DNA from: Rhodanobacteraceae bacterium
GTDB lineage: Bacteria > Pseudomonadota > Gammaproteobacteria > Xanthomonadales > Xanthomonadaceae
Direction: 5' to 3'
Length of the DNA stretch: 64,000 nucleotides
NCBI GenBank assembly: GCA_024233975.1
Contig: JACKOX010000007.1
Span: forward strand, 62,001-126,000
In this document: piece after piece, positions 29,492-37,830 of the stretch
How positions within the stretch are numbered: the first letter of the stretch is position 1
How the letters are laid out: each line of letters starts with the position of its first letter
Notes under the pieces: model-generated
Told to the model about the DNA's origin: nothing
Databases searched by the model: none
What the model saw: the letters and a program-made list of their open reading frames with translations, nothing else
Position numbers and translations under genes: made by a program

Positions 29492-30415
29492 TCAGTTCAA
29501 GAACATCAACACCAGACTCGCGCCTACACCGGGCGCGGAATCCAGAGTGATGGGAATAGCGCTGTTGTTACGTAGGGTGATCACGTCACCGGCGGTCAGG
29601 GGCAACAGATTCTCACCGCTGATTGAACCGATCGCGGTCAGTAGATCCCGGTTGGTACTTGCATCCACGGTTCCGTTCACCGCAATCGCAAGGGCTGCAC
29701 CAACACCCGCCGTGTAGTTGACCGTGTAATCGACCCGATAGGTGCCGGTGACCGGCACAACGACCGTAGCAGTCCCCGCAGTATGGGTAACACCGGACAA
29801 CGGACCGTTGTTGGTGAAAATCACATCAGCGCCACCGACCACTGCCGCGGCTCCTAGCGAGAACGTCCCGCCAAAGGTCGTCACGCCAGCTCCTGCTGGC
29901 CCCGTGGGGCCGGTCGGGCCTGTCGGGCCAGCAGGTCCCATGGCTCCGACATCCCCGACAGGACCGGTTGGACCCTGTACCCCCGTTTGGCCAATGGGGC
30001 CTGTGTCACCAATGGCGCCTGTCGGACCTATGGGCCCTGTTGCTCCAATGGGTCCCGGTGGACCATCGGCACCCGTGGCGCCGATCGAGCCGGTCGGACC
30101 GGTGGGGCCCGTTGGACCAGTTGGCCCGGTCGGTCCCATGGGGCCGGTTGGCCCGACGATGGATCCGCAGGCGCCAAGCTGTCCCGTACTGGCATCGAAA
30201 CAGACAGGGCTATCTTCCTGAACGGCGCTCGGCAGACCCGTAATGCCCACGGTGCCATCCGGGTTCACGACAAAGCGTGCTGTCGCGCCACTGCTGTCCT
30301 TCACCACCACCGCACCACCCGCAGGAGGGGTGATCTCAAGATCAGCCGCATGCACGGCCGGCAGGCTGCTCAAGGCAGCAAAGATGGCGAGACTCACCGG
30401 CGTGCGAAACGGCAT
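29492..30415 (-). CDS. Exported collagen-like protein with BclA/C1q-like C-terminal domain
   Basis: A 307-residue protein with a signal peptide (residues 1-23, cleavage near VHA-A), a short N-terminal domain with the cassette TARFVVNPDGTVGITGLPSA and two Cys, about 29 Gly-X-Y triplets (residues 88-174), and a C-terminal beta-rich domain of about 130 residues (TATVVVPVTGTYRVDYTVNY, then LTAGDVITLRNNS) resembling the BclA/C1q/TNF-like heads that trimerise bacterial collagen-like fibres. A surface or extracellular trimeric fibre is the likely form. The ATG at 30415 is preferred over an upstream TTG. It is the middle gene of a three-gene minus-strand operon. Confidence 0.85.
   Translation of the reverse strand: MPFRTPVSLAIFAALSSLPAVHAADLEITPPAGGAVVVKDSSGATARFVVNPDGTVGITGLPSAVQEDSPVCFDASTGQLGACGSIVGPTGPMGPTGPTGPTGPTGPTGSIGATGADGPPGPIGATGPIGPTGAIGDTGPIGQTGVQGPTGPVGDVGAMGPAGPTGPTGPTGPAGAGVTTFGGTFSLGAAAVVGGADVIFTNNGPLSGVTHTAGTATVVVPVTGTYRVDYTVNYTAGVGAALAIAVNGTVDASTNRDLLTAIGSISGENLLPLTAGDVITLRNNSAIPITLDSAPGVGASLVLMFLN
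29894..30154 (-). repeat. Collagen-like triplet coding repeat, about 29 Gly-X-Y units
   Basis: A continuous Gly-X-Y coding stretch, with GPT and GPI/GPM units, flanked by the conserved GACGSIV segment upstream and the GAG segment before the globular head. It is about half the length of the repeat in the neighbouring gene. Confidence 0.9.
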
Positions 30416-30439
30416 CGTCGATTCCAAACCGGCTCTCCG

Positions 30440-31213
30440 TCAGGAACCGAGACGGGAACGAGCAGCCGTCAGACCCATACCGGCCAACAGCGCGGAAAGC
30501 AGCAACAGGATCGGCAGCTGCAAAGCCGGAATCACCTGCGGCGCAACGATGGCTGCGGCCACAACGGCACCGAACCACCCTAGCGCATTGCCGGCACCAC
30601 CTTCGTTGGTTTCAGCCGGCGCCAGCGGCTGGCCGTTGGCGTGCACGTTGGACACGCCGACGTGAATGATCGACTGTGTGCCGCCTGCCGCCAGATTGAA
30701 CTGACCTTCGGCACCGGAAGGCAGGCGCTCGATCTGCAGCGGATCAGCCGCAGTACCGGTGATTTCGAGGTGCGCCAGGATCGTCTGGATACCGCCGGCA
30801 TCGACCACGATGTGTTTGCCCAGCATGCTGACCAACGACAGGGTCGAGAACGTATTGCTGCCGACGATATGGGAACTGGCGAAGGCGCCATCGACAAAGC
30901 GGACGGTGCCGCTACCGGGGTCGAAACCGCCATCCACCTGCCAGTCACCGGCAAGCTCGATCAGGCCGGCTCCACCCAACAGGGAGCCACCGCTGGTCAC
31001 CAGCAGATTGTCGACGCCGACCAGCTGACCGCCGCCAACGCCCAGCTGCCCCGCGATGGTCACATCACCAGCGCCAGCGATGGTCCCGCCATTGAGCTGG
31101 ATCGATGCGCCCGCAGGAATCGAGATACCTGCAGTCGCCTTGCCGGATGCAATCAACCCGGCCACAGCCATCAAGGCCGCAACAAAAACGTGTTTCAGTG
31201 TCGCCCCCTGCAT
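30440..31213 (-). CDS. Exported beta-helical protein with IPTL-CTERM-like C-terminal sorting tail
   Basis: A 257-residue protein with a signal peptide (residues 1-28, cleavage near ATA-G), a repetitive Gly/Val-rich beta-solenoid-like body (GGTIAGAGDVTIAGQLGVGG and similar), then a C-terminal hydrophobic segment after IPALQLPILLLLSALLAG and a final Arg cluster. That tail resembles IPTL-CTERM/PEP-CTERM-type sorting signals (Ile-Pro start, TM, terminal Arg). It is the first gene of the operon with the two collagen-like proteins, with AGGGGG ahead of the ATG. Role as an anchor or matrix partner for the collagen-like fibres is inferred. Confidence 0.72.
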   Translation of the reverse strand: MQGATLKHVFVAALMAVAGLIASGKATAGISIPAGASIQLNGGTIAGAGDVTIAGQLGVGGGQLVGVDNLLVTSGGSLLGGAGLIELAGDWQVDGGFDPGSGTVRFVDGAFASSHIVGSNTFSTLSLVSMLGKHIVVDAGGIQTILAHLEITGTAADPLQIERLPSGAEGQFNLAAGGTQSIIHVGVSNVHANGQPLAPAETNEGGAGNALGWFGAVVAAAIVAPQVIPALQLPILLLLSALLAGMGLTAARSRLGS

Positions 31214-31357
31214 AGCATCCCCCTGTTCGTGCTATTGCCGGCCAGAGTATTCCATTCCGACAAAACGGTCGATCCTCCATTTGAATGGCGGTGTCACCCC
31301 AGCGTGTTAAGGTCGCACACTGTTCCACGGGACGCTGCGGCAGAACGGTTACCGTCC
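31214..31357. promoter_or_regulatory. Divergent region between the collagen-like operon and egtB
   Basis: One hundred and forty-four bases separate the start of the exported beta-helical protein from egtB. Promoters for both directions should lie here. No convincing consensus pair was found by eye. Confidence 0.35.
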
Positions 31358-32626
31358 ATGCACGCCAATACCCAGACAGTCGCCAGCGATCCGTCGCTGG
31401 CATTCCAGAAGGTCCGGAACCAGACCCGGAAACTGATCGAAGGACTCAGCGCAGAGGACCTCTGCGTGCAGTCCATGCCCGATGCCAGCCCGGGAAAGTG
31501 GCATCTGGCGCATACGACCTGGTTCTTCGAGGTCATGCTGCTGCAGCCGTTTGCCGGACAGGCACCGTTGAACGCCAACTGGCTGTACCTGTTCAACTCC
31601 TACTACGAGGCCCTCGGCGAGCGCCATCCGCGCCCGCAACGCGGCCTGCTGACCCGACCATCGCTGGACGAGGTGCTGGCTTATCGCGAAACGGTGGAAT
31701 CACGGGTGCTGGCTTTCCTGGACGCGCTGGAGCCCGATTCAGCCACAGGTCGCGACGCGCTGGCCGTACTCGAACTCGGCATGAACCACGAACAGCAGCA
31801 TCAGGAACTGCTGGTCACCGACCTCAAGCACCTGCTCTCCCGCAATGCCCTGCAGCCTGCGTGGCGTTCGCCGTCGCCACGCGGGGTGAATCCGGAACCG
31901 CTGCCTCCAGCCGAATGGTTGACGCACGAAACAGCGGGTCCGGTGGAAATCGGCGCGAGCAACACCAGCTTCGCCTTCGACAACGAACGTCCGCGACACC
32001 GCACCTGGCTCGAACCCTATGCGCTGGCCTCGCGACCGGTCAGCTGCGCGGAGTACATCGAGTTCATCGACGCCGGTGGTTACCGCGATCCACGGTGGTG
32101 GCTATCGGATGGGTGGTCCACCGTGCAGTCCGAAGACTGGTCGACCCCACTCTACTGGCGCAATGACGGCGGTATCTGGCTGCGTTTCAGCAACCGCGGA
32201 ACGGTGCCGGTCGATCCGAGTGAGCCGATCTGCCATCTCAGCTATTACGAGGCCGATGCCTACGCCCGCTTTCGCGATGCGCGACTGCCAACGGAAGCCG
32301 AATGGGAACAGCTGATCGGCCGGCAGGAATGGAACGGTGAGTTTGCGGACTCGGGTCGCCTCGAACCTGAGCCACTGACCGGCCGCAGCTTTGGCGGCAA
32401 CGTCTGGGAATGGACGCAGAGTCCCTACGCGCCCTACCCCGGCTTCAAACCGTTGCCCGGAGCGGCTGGCGAGTACAACGGCAAATTCATGTGTTCGCAG
32501 ATGGTGCTGCGTGGCGGCAGCTGCGCCACGCCGCGAAACCATATCCGGTCGAGCTATCGGAACTTCTTCCCGCCAACCGCGCGCTGGCAGTTCTGCGGGC
32601 TGCGGCTCGCCAAGGACATCCCATGA
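31358..32626 (+). CDS. egtB: Ergothioneine biosynthesis iron sulfoxide synthase EgtB
   Basis: A 422-residue protein with an N-terminal DinB-like domain (about 10-160) and a C-terminal FGE-sulfatase domain (about 195-420). The iron site is visible in NHEQQHQELL, with PDASPGKWHLAHTTWFFE supplying the other His. FGE motifs include FGGNVWEWTQSPY, VLRGGSCATPRNHIRSSYRN and CGLRLAKD. EgtB adds sulfur to trimethylhistidine to form the sulfoxide precursor of ergothioneine. The ATG at 31358 is preferred; the upstream open frame is antisense to the neighbouring gene. It overlaps egtD by 4 bp. No egtC or egtE is present in the window. Confidence 0.95.
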   Translation: MHANTQTVASDPSLAFQKVRNQTRKLIEGLSAEDLCVQSMPDASPGKWHLAHTTWFFEVMLLQPFAGQAPLNANWLYLFNSYYEALGERHPRPQRGLLTRPSLDEVLAYRETVESRVLAFLDALEPDSATGRDALAVLELGMNHEQQHQELLVTDLKHLLSRNALQPAWRSPSPRGVNPEPLPPAEWLTHETAGPVEIGASNTSFAFDNERPRHRTWLEPYALASRPVSCAEYIEFIDAGGYRDPRWWLSDGWSTVQSEDWSTPLYWRNDGGIWLRFSNRGTVPVDPSEPICHLSYYEADAYARFRDARLPTEAEWEQLIGRQEWNGEFADSGRLEPEPLTGRSFGGNVWEWTQSPYAPYPGFKPLPGAAGEYNGKFMCSQMVLRGGSCATPRNHIRSSYRNFFPPTARWQFCGLRLAKDIP

Positions 32627-33603
32627 ACAGCGCCGTCATCGCGCCGCCCAACGCCACCATTGTCGACCTCAGCCCTGACCTGGAAAGCCTGCAGGACGCG
32701 GTCATCGATGGCCTGTCGATGTCGCCTAAATGGCTGCCGGCGTGGCTGTTCTACGACGCCCGCGGCTCGGAGCTGTTCGAGGCCATCTGCGAGCAGCCCG
32801 AGTACTACCCGACACGCACTGAACTCGCGATCTTTCACCGGCACGGTCGCGAGATCGCCCAAACGCTGGGCGAAGGCTGCCGGCTGGTCGAACTCGGCTC
32901 TGGCGCCGACACCAAGGCGAAGATGCTGCTGCGCATCCTGAAGAACCCGGACGGCTACGTCGCCATCGACATTTCCGGCAGCCAACTTCGCTCGTCCGCG
33001 CTGGCGCTGGCCCGCGAGTTCCCGCGCCTGCCGATCACCGGCATCGTTGCCGACTACGGCGAGGACAGCGCACTGCCGCTGGAGGAAAGTCCCGGCGATG
33101 GCCCGCTGGTCGGCTTCTTCCCGGGCTCGACCATCGGCAACATGGAGCCGCGCGTGGCCGAAGGCTTCCTCAATGCGTGGGCGGAACGCCTGTCCGGTGG
33201 CGGCATGCTGATCGGCGTCGATCTGCTGAAATCACCGGAGCGCCTCAACGCCGCCTACAACGATGCCGCCGGCATCACCGAGGCGTTCAACCTCAACATG
33301 CTGCGCCACATCAACCGCGAACTGGGCACCGACTTCGACCTGTCACGCTTCCGGCATCGTGCCTTTTTCAATGCCGACAAGAGCCGCGTCGAAATGCACC
33401 TGGTCAGCGACGGCGCACAGATTGTTCACGTGGCAGGCCAACCGTTCCGCTTCGCCGACGGCGAGTCCATCCACACCGAGAGCAGCTGCAAGTACAGCAT
33501 CGACAGCTTCCAGCAACTGGCCCGCCGCGCCGGTTTCGAACCGATGCGCGTGTGGACCGACGACGACAGCCTGTTTTCCGTGCACTACCTGCGCGCGCCC
33601 TGA
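32623..33603 (+). CDS. egtD: L-histidine N-alpha-methyltransferase EgtD
   Basis: A 326-residue SAM-dependent enzyme making trimethylhistidine (hercynine), the first step of ergothioneine synthesis. Family features are LFYDARGSELFEAICEQPEY, YPTRTELAIF, LVELGSGADTKAKMLL, VGFFPGSTIGNMEP and the C-terminal HTESSCKYSID. The start ATG at 32623 overlaps the egtB stop (ATGA), so the pair is translationally coupled. Length is typical (about 320). Confidence 0.96.
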   Translation: MNSAVIAPPNATIVDLSPDLESLQDAVIDGLSMSPKWLPAWLFYDARGSELFEAICEQPEYYPTRTELAIFHRHGREIAQTLGEGCRLVELGSGADTKAKMLLRILKNPDGYVAIDISGSQLRSSALALAREFPRLPITGIVADYGEDSALPLEESPGDGPLVGFFPGSTIGNMEPRVAEGFLNAWAERLSGGGMLIGVDLLKSPERLNAAYNDAAGITEAFNLNMLRHINRELGTDFDLSRFRHRAFFNADKSRVEMHLVSDGAQIVHVAGQPFRFADGESIHTESSCKYSIDSFQQLARRAGFEPMRVWTDDDSLFSVHYLRAP

Positions 33604-33618
33604 GGCCCGCGACGGCGA

Positions 33619-34620
33619 TCAACCCGCCGGTGGTGGCGGGGGCGGTGCGGCAGGGGCCGACCCGGGCAGTGCGGGTGCCGGCTGCGGGGCGATGCCACCG
33701 GCCTTTTCCTTGAGTTGGCGGAACTTGCCGGACCAGCCCTCCAGTTTGCCGCTCCACTCGGCGTTGGGCATCTGGCCGGCGCTGACCTTGAAGTAAACCT
33801 GCATCAGCGCGGTCATCGCCAGCGGGTCGACCAGCGCCGCCTTCAGACCCCAGGCCAGCACCACGGCGATGGCCACGCCCCAGAAACTGGCGACATTCGG
33901 GAACAGGCTGGCGACGCCCAGCGCAGGAGCCAGACAGACCACGAAGATCAGCGCGGTCAGCAGCCAGACGATGACGGTGATGGCCGCGGCATTCTTCAAC
34001 AGCGTCTTGTAGTTCTGCGCGTAGAGCACCACGGCATCACGGCTGGTGGCCCAAGCGTTGTCGGACTTCACGCGGATGTTGTGGGCCAGGATCACCTCGT
34101 CCACGTAGGTGAGCGAGGTGCGCAGGATGGCGTTGATGATGCCCATCGCCGAATCGAGTCCCGGGATCGGCAGCCAGTTGGCGATGCGCATGGTCATGCG
34201 GTTGATGACGCGGATGATGCCGTTGATGAGGCGATCAACGCCGAACAGCACAGAGCTTTCCACGAAGCGCGATTTCACCACCTCGGCGCCGTGCGCCAGC
34301 TGGCCCTTGCCGCCGGGGATCTCCTTGCCTTCCAGCAGCTCGGCCAGCACCGCGATGTGACCGGCCTTCACCATGTACAGCAGGTATTCGCGCAGCCAGT
34401 AGAGCACGCCACTGGTCAGACCAAAGCCGATGGCACCGCCCCAGAAGGCAAAACCGGGGTTCGACGCCGCCTTGCCGACAATCCAGCCGATGCCAGCGCC
34501 AGCGCCAGTAACGATCAGATAGGCAAGGCTGATGCCGACATAGACCATCAGGCGCAGGAACAGATAGGGAGTGGTGCGAAGCAACAGGCCAAGAACCTGG
34601 CCCAGCTTGAAGTCGAACAT
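33619..34620 (-). CDS. Multi-pass membrane protein of unknown function
   Basis: A 333-residue protein with several predicted TM segments (around residues 20-50, 60-85, 225-260 and 265-290), a central region with LDSAMGIINAILRTSLTYVD and a Pro/Ala-rich C-terminal tail. The pattern resembles proteins annotated only as hypothetical membrane proteins in this order. The ATG at 34620 has GGGAAA upstream; the longer open frame to 34659 adds only polar residues. It converges with egtD and diverges from parE. No motif assigns a function. Confidence 0.75.
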   Translation of the reverse strand: MFDFKLGQVLGLLLRTTPYLFLRLMVYVGISLAYLIVTGAGAGIGWIVGKAASNPGFAFWGGAIGFGLTSGVLYWLREYLLYMVKAGHIAVLAELLEGKEIPGGKGQLAHGAEVVKSRFVESSVLFGVDRLINGIIRVINRMTMRIANWLPIPGLDSAMGIINAILRTSLTYVDEVILAHNIRVKSDNAWATSRDAVVLYAQNYKTLLKNAAAITVIVWLLTALIFVVCLAPALGVASLFPNVASFWGVAIAVVLAWGLKAALVDPLAMTALMQVYFKVSAGQMPNAEWSGKLEGWSGKFRQLKEKAGGIAPQPAPALPGSAPAAPPPPPPAG

Positions 34621-34830
34621 GGCGGAAATTTCCCGATGATTGATGAGGGGTTGTCGCACGCGGTGGGACGACTACCGGCTACGTTGAACGATACGGGATC
34701 ACCGGGCGGTTTCCGACATGCGGCTGAAGCCGTCACGGGAAACCCGCAACGCCTTTCGCTTGACCGGTACCGCCCCGCTCGCCACCATCCCGCCCTGTCC
34801 TACCGCAATACCGCACGGAATCCTCACGGA
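34621..34830. promoter_or_regulatory. Divergent region upstream of parE
   Basis: Two hundred and ten bases between the divergent membrane-protein gene and parE. The parE-frame is open through it, but homology begins at 34831, so it is taken as non-coding. No clear promoter consensus was found. Confidence 0.35.
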
Positions 34831-36720
34831 ATGAGCAGTCGCTACAACGCCGCCGACATTGAAGTCCTCTCCGGCCTCGACCCGGTCCGCCGCCGTCCGG
34901 GCATGTACACCGATACCAGCCGTCCAAACCATCTCGCGCAGGAAGTCATCGACAACAGCGTCGACGAGGCGCTGGGCGGCCACGCCAAAACCATCGACGT
35001 CACGCTGCATGCCGATGGCAGCTGCGAGGTCAGCGACGACGGACGCGGCATGCCGGTGGACATCCACCCCGACGAAGGCATTCCCGGCGTCGAGCTGATC
35101 CTCACGCGCCTGCATGCCGGCGGCAAGTTCAGCGGCAAGAACTACACATTCTCGGGCGGCCTGCACGGCGTCGGCGTCAGTGTGGTGAATGCGCTGTCGT
35201 CGAAAGTGGAGATCTTCATCAAGCGCGACGGCAGCGAATTCCGCATGCAATTCCGCGACGGCGAAACCGACTCGTCGCTCGAAGAAGTCGGCAGCGTCGG
35301 CAAGCGCAACACCGGGACGCGTCTGCGCTTCTGGCCTGATCCGAAATACTTCGACACGGCCAAGTTCAACCTGCGCGCGTTGCGCCACATCCTGCGAGCC
35401 AAGGCGGTGCTCTGCCCCGGCCTGACCGTGCGCCTGTTCGACGAGGCCAGCGGCGAGCGCAATGAGTGGTTCTACGAGGACGGCCTGCGCGACTACCTCG
35501 CCGGACAGATCGCCGACCGCGAACGCCTGCCGGCCGACCTGTTCGTCGGCAGCCACAGTCGCGACACCGAAACCGCCGACTGGGCCATCGCCTGGATTCC
35601 CGAGGGCGAGCTGGTCACCGAAAGCTACGTCAACCTGATCCCGACCGCCCAGGGCGGCACCCACGTCAACGGCCTGCGTTCCGGCCTGACCACGGCGCTG
35701 CGCGAGTTCTGCGACTTCCGCAACCTGCTGCCGCGCGGGGTGAAGATCGCGCCGGAAGACGTGTTTGATCGCCTGAGCTTCGTGCTGAGCGCCAAGCTCA
35801 CCGATCCGCAGTTCAGCGGGCAGACCAAGGAGCGCCTGAGCTCACGACAGGCTGCGGCTTTCGTCGAAGGCGCCGTGCACGACGCCTTCAGTCTGTACCT
35901 CAACCAGCACGTTGAACTGGGTGAGCAGATCGCACAGCTGGCGATCAGCCGCGCACAGGCGCGCCTCAAGACCGAGAAGCAGATCGTCCGCAAGAAGGTC
36001 ACGCAAGGTCCCGCCCTGCCCGGCAAGCTGGCCGACTGCATCAGTCAGGACCTGTCGCGCACCGAGCTGTTCCTGGTCGAGGGCGACTCCGCCGGTGGCA
36101 GCGCCAAGCAGGCGCGCGACAAGGACTTCCAGGCCATCCTGCCGCTACGCGGCAAGATCCTGAACACCTGGGAAGTGGAATCCGGCTCGGTGCTGGGCTC
36201 GCAGGAAGTGCACGACCTCGCGGTCGCCATCGGCTGTGATCCAGGCAAGGATGACCTGTCCGGCCTGCGTTACGGCAAGGTGGTGATCCTCGCCGATGCC
36301 GACAGCGATGGCCTGCACATCGCCACGCTGCTGACCGCGCTGTTCCTCAAGCACTTCCCGTCGCTGGTGCGCGCTGGTCACGTCTTCGTCGCCATGCCAC
36401 CTCTGTTCCGTGTCGACGTCGGCAAGCAGGTGTTTTACGCGCTGGACGAAGAGGAAAAGCGCCTGCTGCTCGAGCGCATCGAGCGCGAAAAGATCAAGGG
36501 ACAGGTCAGCACCACGCGCTTCAAGGGTCTCGGCGAAATGAACCCCTCGCAGCTGCGCGAATCCACGATCCATCCCGATACGCGCCGACTGGTGCAACTC
36601 ACGGTCGAAGACGACGACGGCACCCCGCAACTGATGGACATGCTGCTCGGCAAGAAACGCGCCTCCGATCGCCGCCAGTGGCTGGAGGAAAAAGGCGATC
36701 TGGCGACGCTGGAAGTGTGA
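34831..36720 (+). CDS. parE: DNA topoisomerase IV subunit B
   Basis: A 629-residue GHKL ATPase subunit. Motifs: VLSGLDPVRRRPGMYTDTSR, EVIDNSVDEALGG, GLHGVGVSVVNALSSKVE, and the TOPRIM region LFLVEGDSAGGSAKQARDKD with LPLRGKILNTWEVE. With ParC it decatenates daughter chromosomes; the IPTL-type linker EVESGSVLGSQEVHDLAVAI suggests ParE rather than GyrB. The ATG at 34831 gives MSSRYNAADIEVLSGLDP. The long upstream open frame (from 33715) is antisense to the membrane-protein gene. parC is not in the window. Confidence 0.95.
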   Translation: MSSRYNAADIEVLSGLDPVRRRPGMYTDTSRPNHLAQEVIDNSVDEALGGHAKTIDVTLHADGSCEVSDDGRGMPVDIHPDEGIPGVELILTRLHAGGKFSGKNYTFSGGLHGVGVSVVNALSSKVEIFIKRDGSEFRMQFRDGETDSSLEEVGSVGKRNTGTRLRFWPDPKYFDTAKFNLRALRHILRAKAVLCPGLTVRLFDEASGERNEWFYEDGLRDYLAGQIADRERLPADLFVGSHSRDTETADWAIAWIPEGELVTESYVNLIPTAQGGTHVNGLRSGLTTALREFCDFRNLLPRGVKIAPEDVFDRLSFVLSAKLTDPQFSGQTKERLSSRQAAAFVEGAVHDAFSLYLNQHVELGEQIAQLAISRAQARLKTEKQIVRKKVTQGPALPGKLADCISQDLSRTELFLVEGDSAGGSAKQARDKDFQAILPLRGKILNTWEVESGSVLGSQEVHDLAVAIGCDPGKDDLSGLRYGKVVILADADSDGLHIATLLTALFLKHFPSLVRAGHVFVAMPPLFRVDVGKQVFYALDEEEKRLLLERIEREKIKGQVSTTRFKGLGEMNPSQLRESTIHPDTRRLVQLTVEDDDGTPQLMDMLLGKKRASDRRQWLEEKGDLATLEV

Positions 36721-36756
36721 TAACGCTCGTCTGTTGGGTCGGCGTAGACTGCCGAC

Positions 36757-36933
36757 ATGGCCCGTGGCGATCGCCAATCCCGTCAACGCCGTTTCGGCAC
36801 ATTCAGTGACCGTATATTCGCGGCGTTGCTGTTCGTCGGCTTTGGCGTGCTCATTTACTTCGCCGCCAGCGGTCGCTTTGATCAGGAAATCGGCCAATTC
36901 TCGCACTGGTTGCGGAACCTGTTTGGTGGCTGA
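36757..36933 (+). CDS. 58-residue single-pass membrane protein downstream of parE
   Basis: A short ORF encoding MARGDRQSRQRRFGTFSDRI, followed by a hydrophobic segment (about residues 21-36, FAALLFVGFGVLIYFAA) and a polar C-terminus ending HWLRNLFGG. The highly basic N-terminus and single TM predict an N-in inner-membrane protein. It starts 37 bp after the parE stop; a TAGACT element lies only six bases before the ATG, so a leaderless transcript is possible. No family recognised. Coding status is inferred from the coherent TM pattern and GC-rich third positions. Confidence 0.6.
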   Translation: MARGDRQSRQRRFGTFSDRIFAALLFVGFGVLIYFAASGRFDQEIGQFSHWLRNLFGG

Positions 36934-36954
36934 GTCACAGCCCGCCGGCAGACT

Positions 36955-37728
36955 TCAGACGCAGGTTTCCAGCAAAGCCCTCAGCACAGCCTGAAGGCTG
37001 GCAGCCTTTTTTCCGTCGTATTCGAAGCTGTCTTCGTCCATGTAGCAGCGCTGGCTGATTTCGAGCTGCACCGCGTCGATGCCATTCGCCGGATCGCCAT
37101 AGTTGCGGGTGATATGGCCGCCCTTGAAGCGGCCGTTGGCGACCCAGTCGTAGGCGCTCTGCCCTTGCAAGACTGCTTCCAGACGCGCCTGTCGATCCAC
37201 GGAACAGCTGGCACCGGCGGACGTGCCGAGATTGAGATCCGGCAAGCGGCCCTCGAACAGGAACGGCACCACGCCGCGGATGGAATGCGCTTCCCACAGC
37301 ACCGCGCGGCCGTGCGCTGCCTGGATGCGTGAGAGCTCGGCCGCCAGCGCATCGTGATAGGGACGCCAGTAGCGCTCGCGGCGAATGGCAATCTCATCGG
37401 CATCCGGCGCCATGCCTTCCTGGTAGATCGGCTCACCGTCGAAGCCGACCAGCGGACACAGGCCAGTGGTGTTCTGTCCCGGATACAGAGAGGCGTCGTC
37501 CGGAGGGCGATTCAGATCAATGACGTAACGCGAACAGCGCGGCACCAGCATCGAGGCGCCCAACTCACGGGCGAAATCGTAGAGACGCGCCACGTGCCAG
37601 TCGGTATCGGGCACGCCGCGCGCCTTGTCGGTCAAACGTACCGAGATGTCATCGGGAAGCGCCGTGCCGTCATGCGGACAGCTGACCAGCAGCGGCGCGC
37701 TGCCTTGATGCAATGTGAAGGTAGACAT
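36955..37728 (-). CDS. hutG: N-formylglutamate deformylase
   Basis: A 257-residue protein of the N-formylglutamate amidohydrolase family (zinc-dependent). Typical segments are APLLVSCPHDGTALPDDIS, PDTDWHVARLYDFA, IDLNRPPDDASLYPGQNTTG, VLWEAHSIRGVVPFLFEGRL and LEISQRCYMDE. It releases formate and glutamate at the end of one histidine-degradation route. No other hut genes are nearby. The ATG at 37728 is the family start; the frame upstream to 37773 looks unrelated. Its 3' end carries a possible terminator for the opposite strand. Confidence 0.93.
   Translation of the reverse strand: MSTFTLHQGSAPLLVSCPHDGTALPDDISVRLTDKARGVPDTDWHVARLYDFARELGASMLVPRCSRYVIDLNRPPDDASLYPGQNTTGLCPLVGFDGEPIYQEGMAPDADEIAIRRERYWRPYHDALAAELSRIQAAHGRAVLWEAHSIRGVVPFLFEGRLPDLNLGTSAGASCSVDRQARLEAVLQGQSAYDWVANGRFKGGHITRNYGDPANGIDAVQLEISQRCYMDEDSFEYDGKKAASLQAVLRALLETCV
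36994..37012 (+). terminator. Possible intrinsic terminator for the parE transcript, inside hutG
   Basis: A 6-bp stem (AAGGCT/AGCCTT, loop GGC) is followed directly by a T-tract (37007-37012) on the plus strand, about 60 bp after the 58-residue ORF. It lies within the last codons of the convergent hutG. The stem is short, so this is tentative. Confidence 0.5.
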
Positions 37729-37830
37729 GGCGGGCACGCTAACTGCTGTCCGGCGTGGTTCGCAAGCCGCCATGTCTGGAAATCCGCATTGGCTTCGTAT
37801 CCCGGGGAATTGCCACGAAAGGACGCCCGC

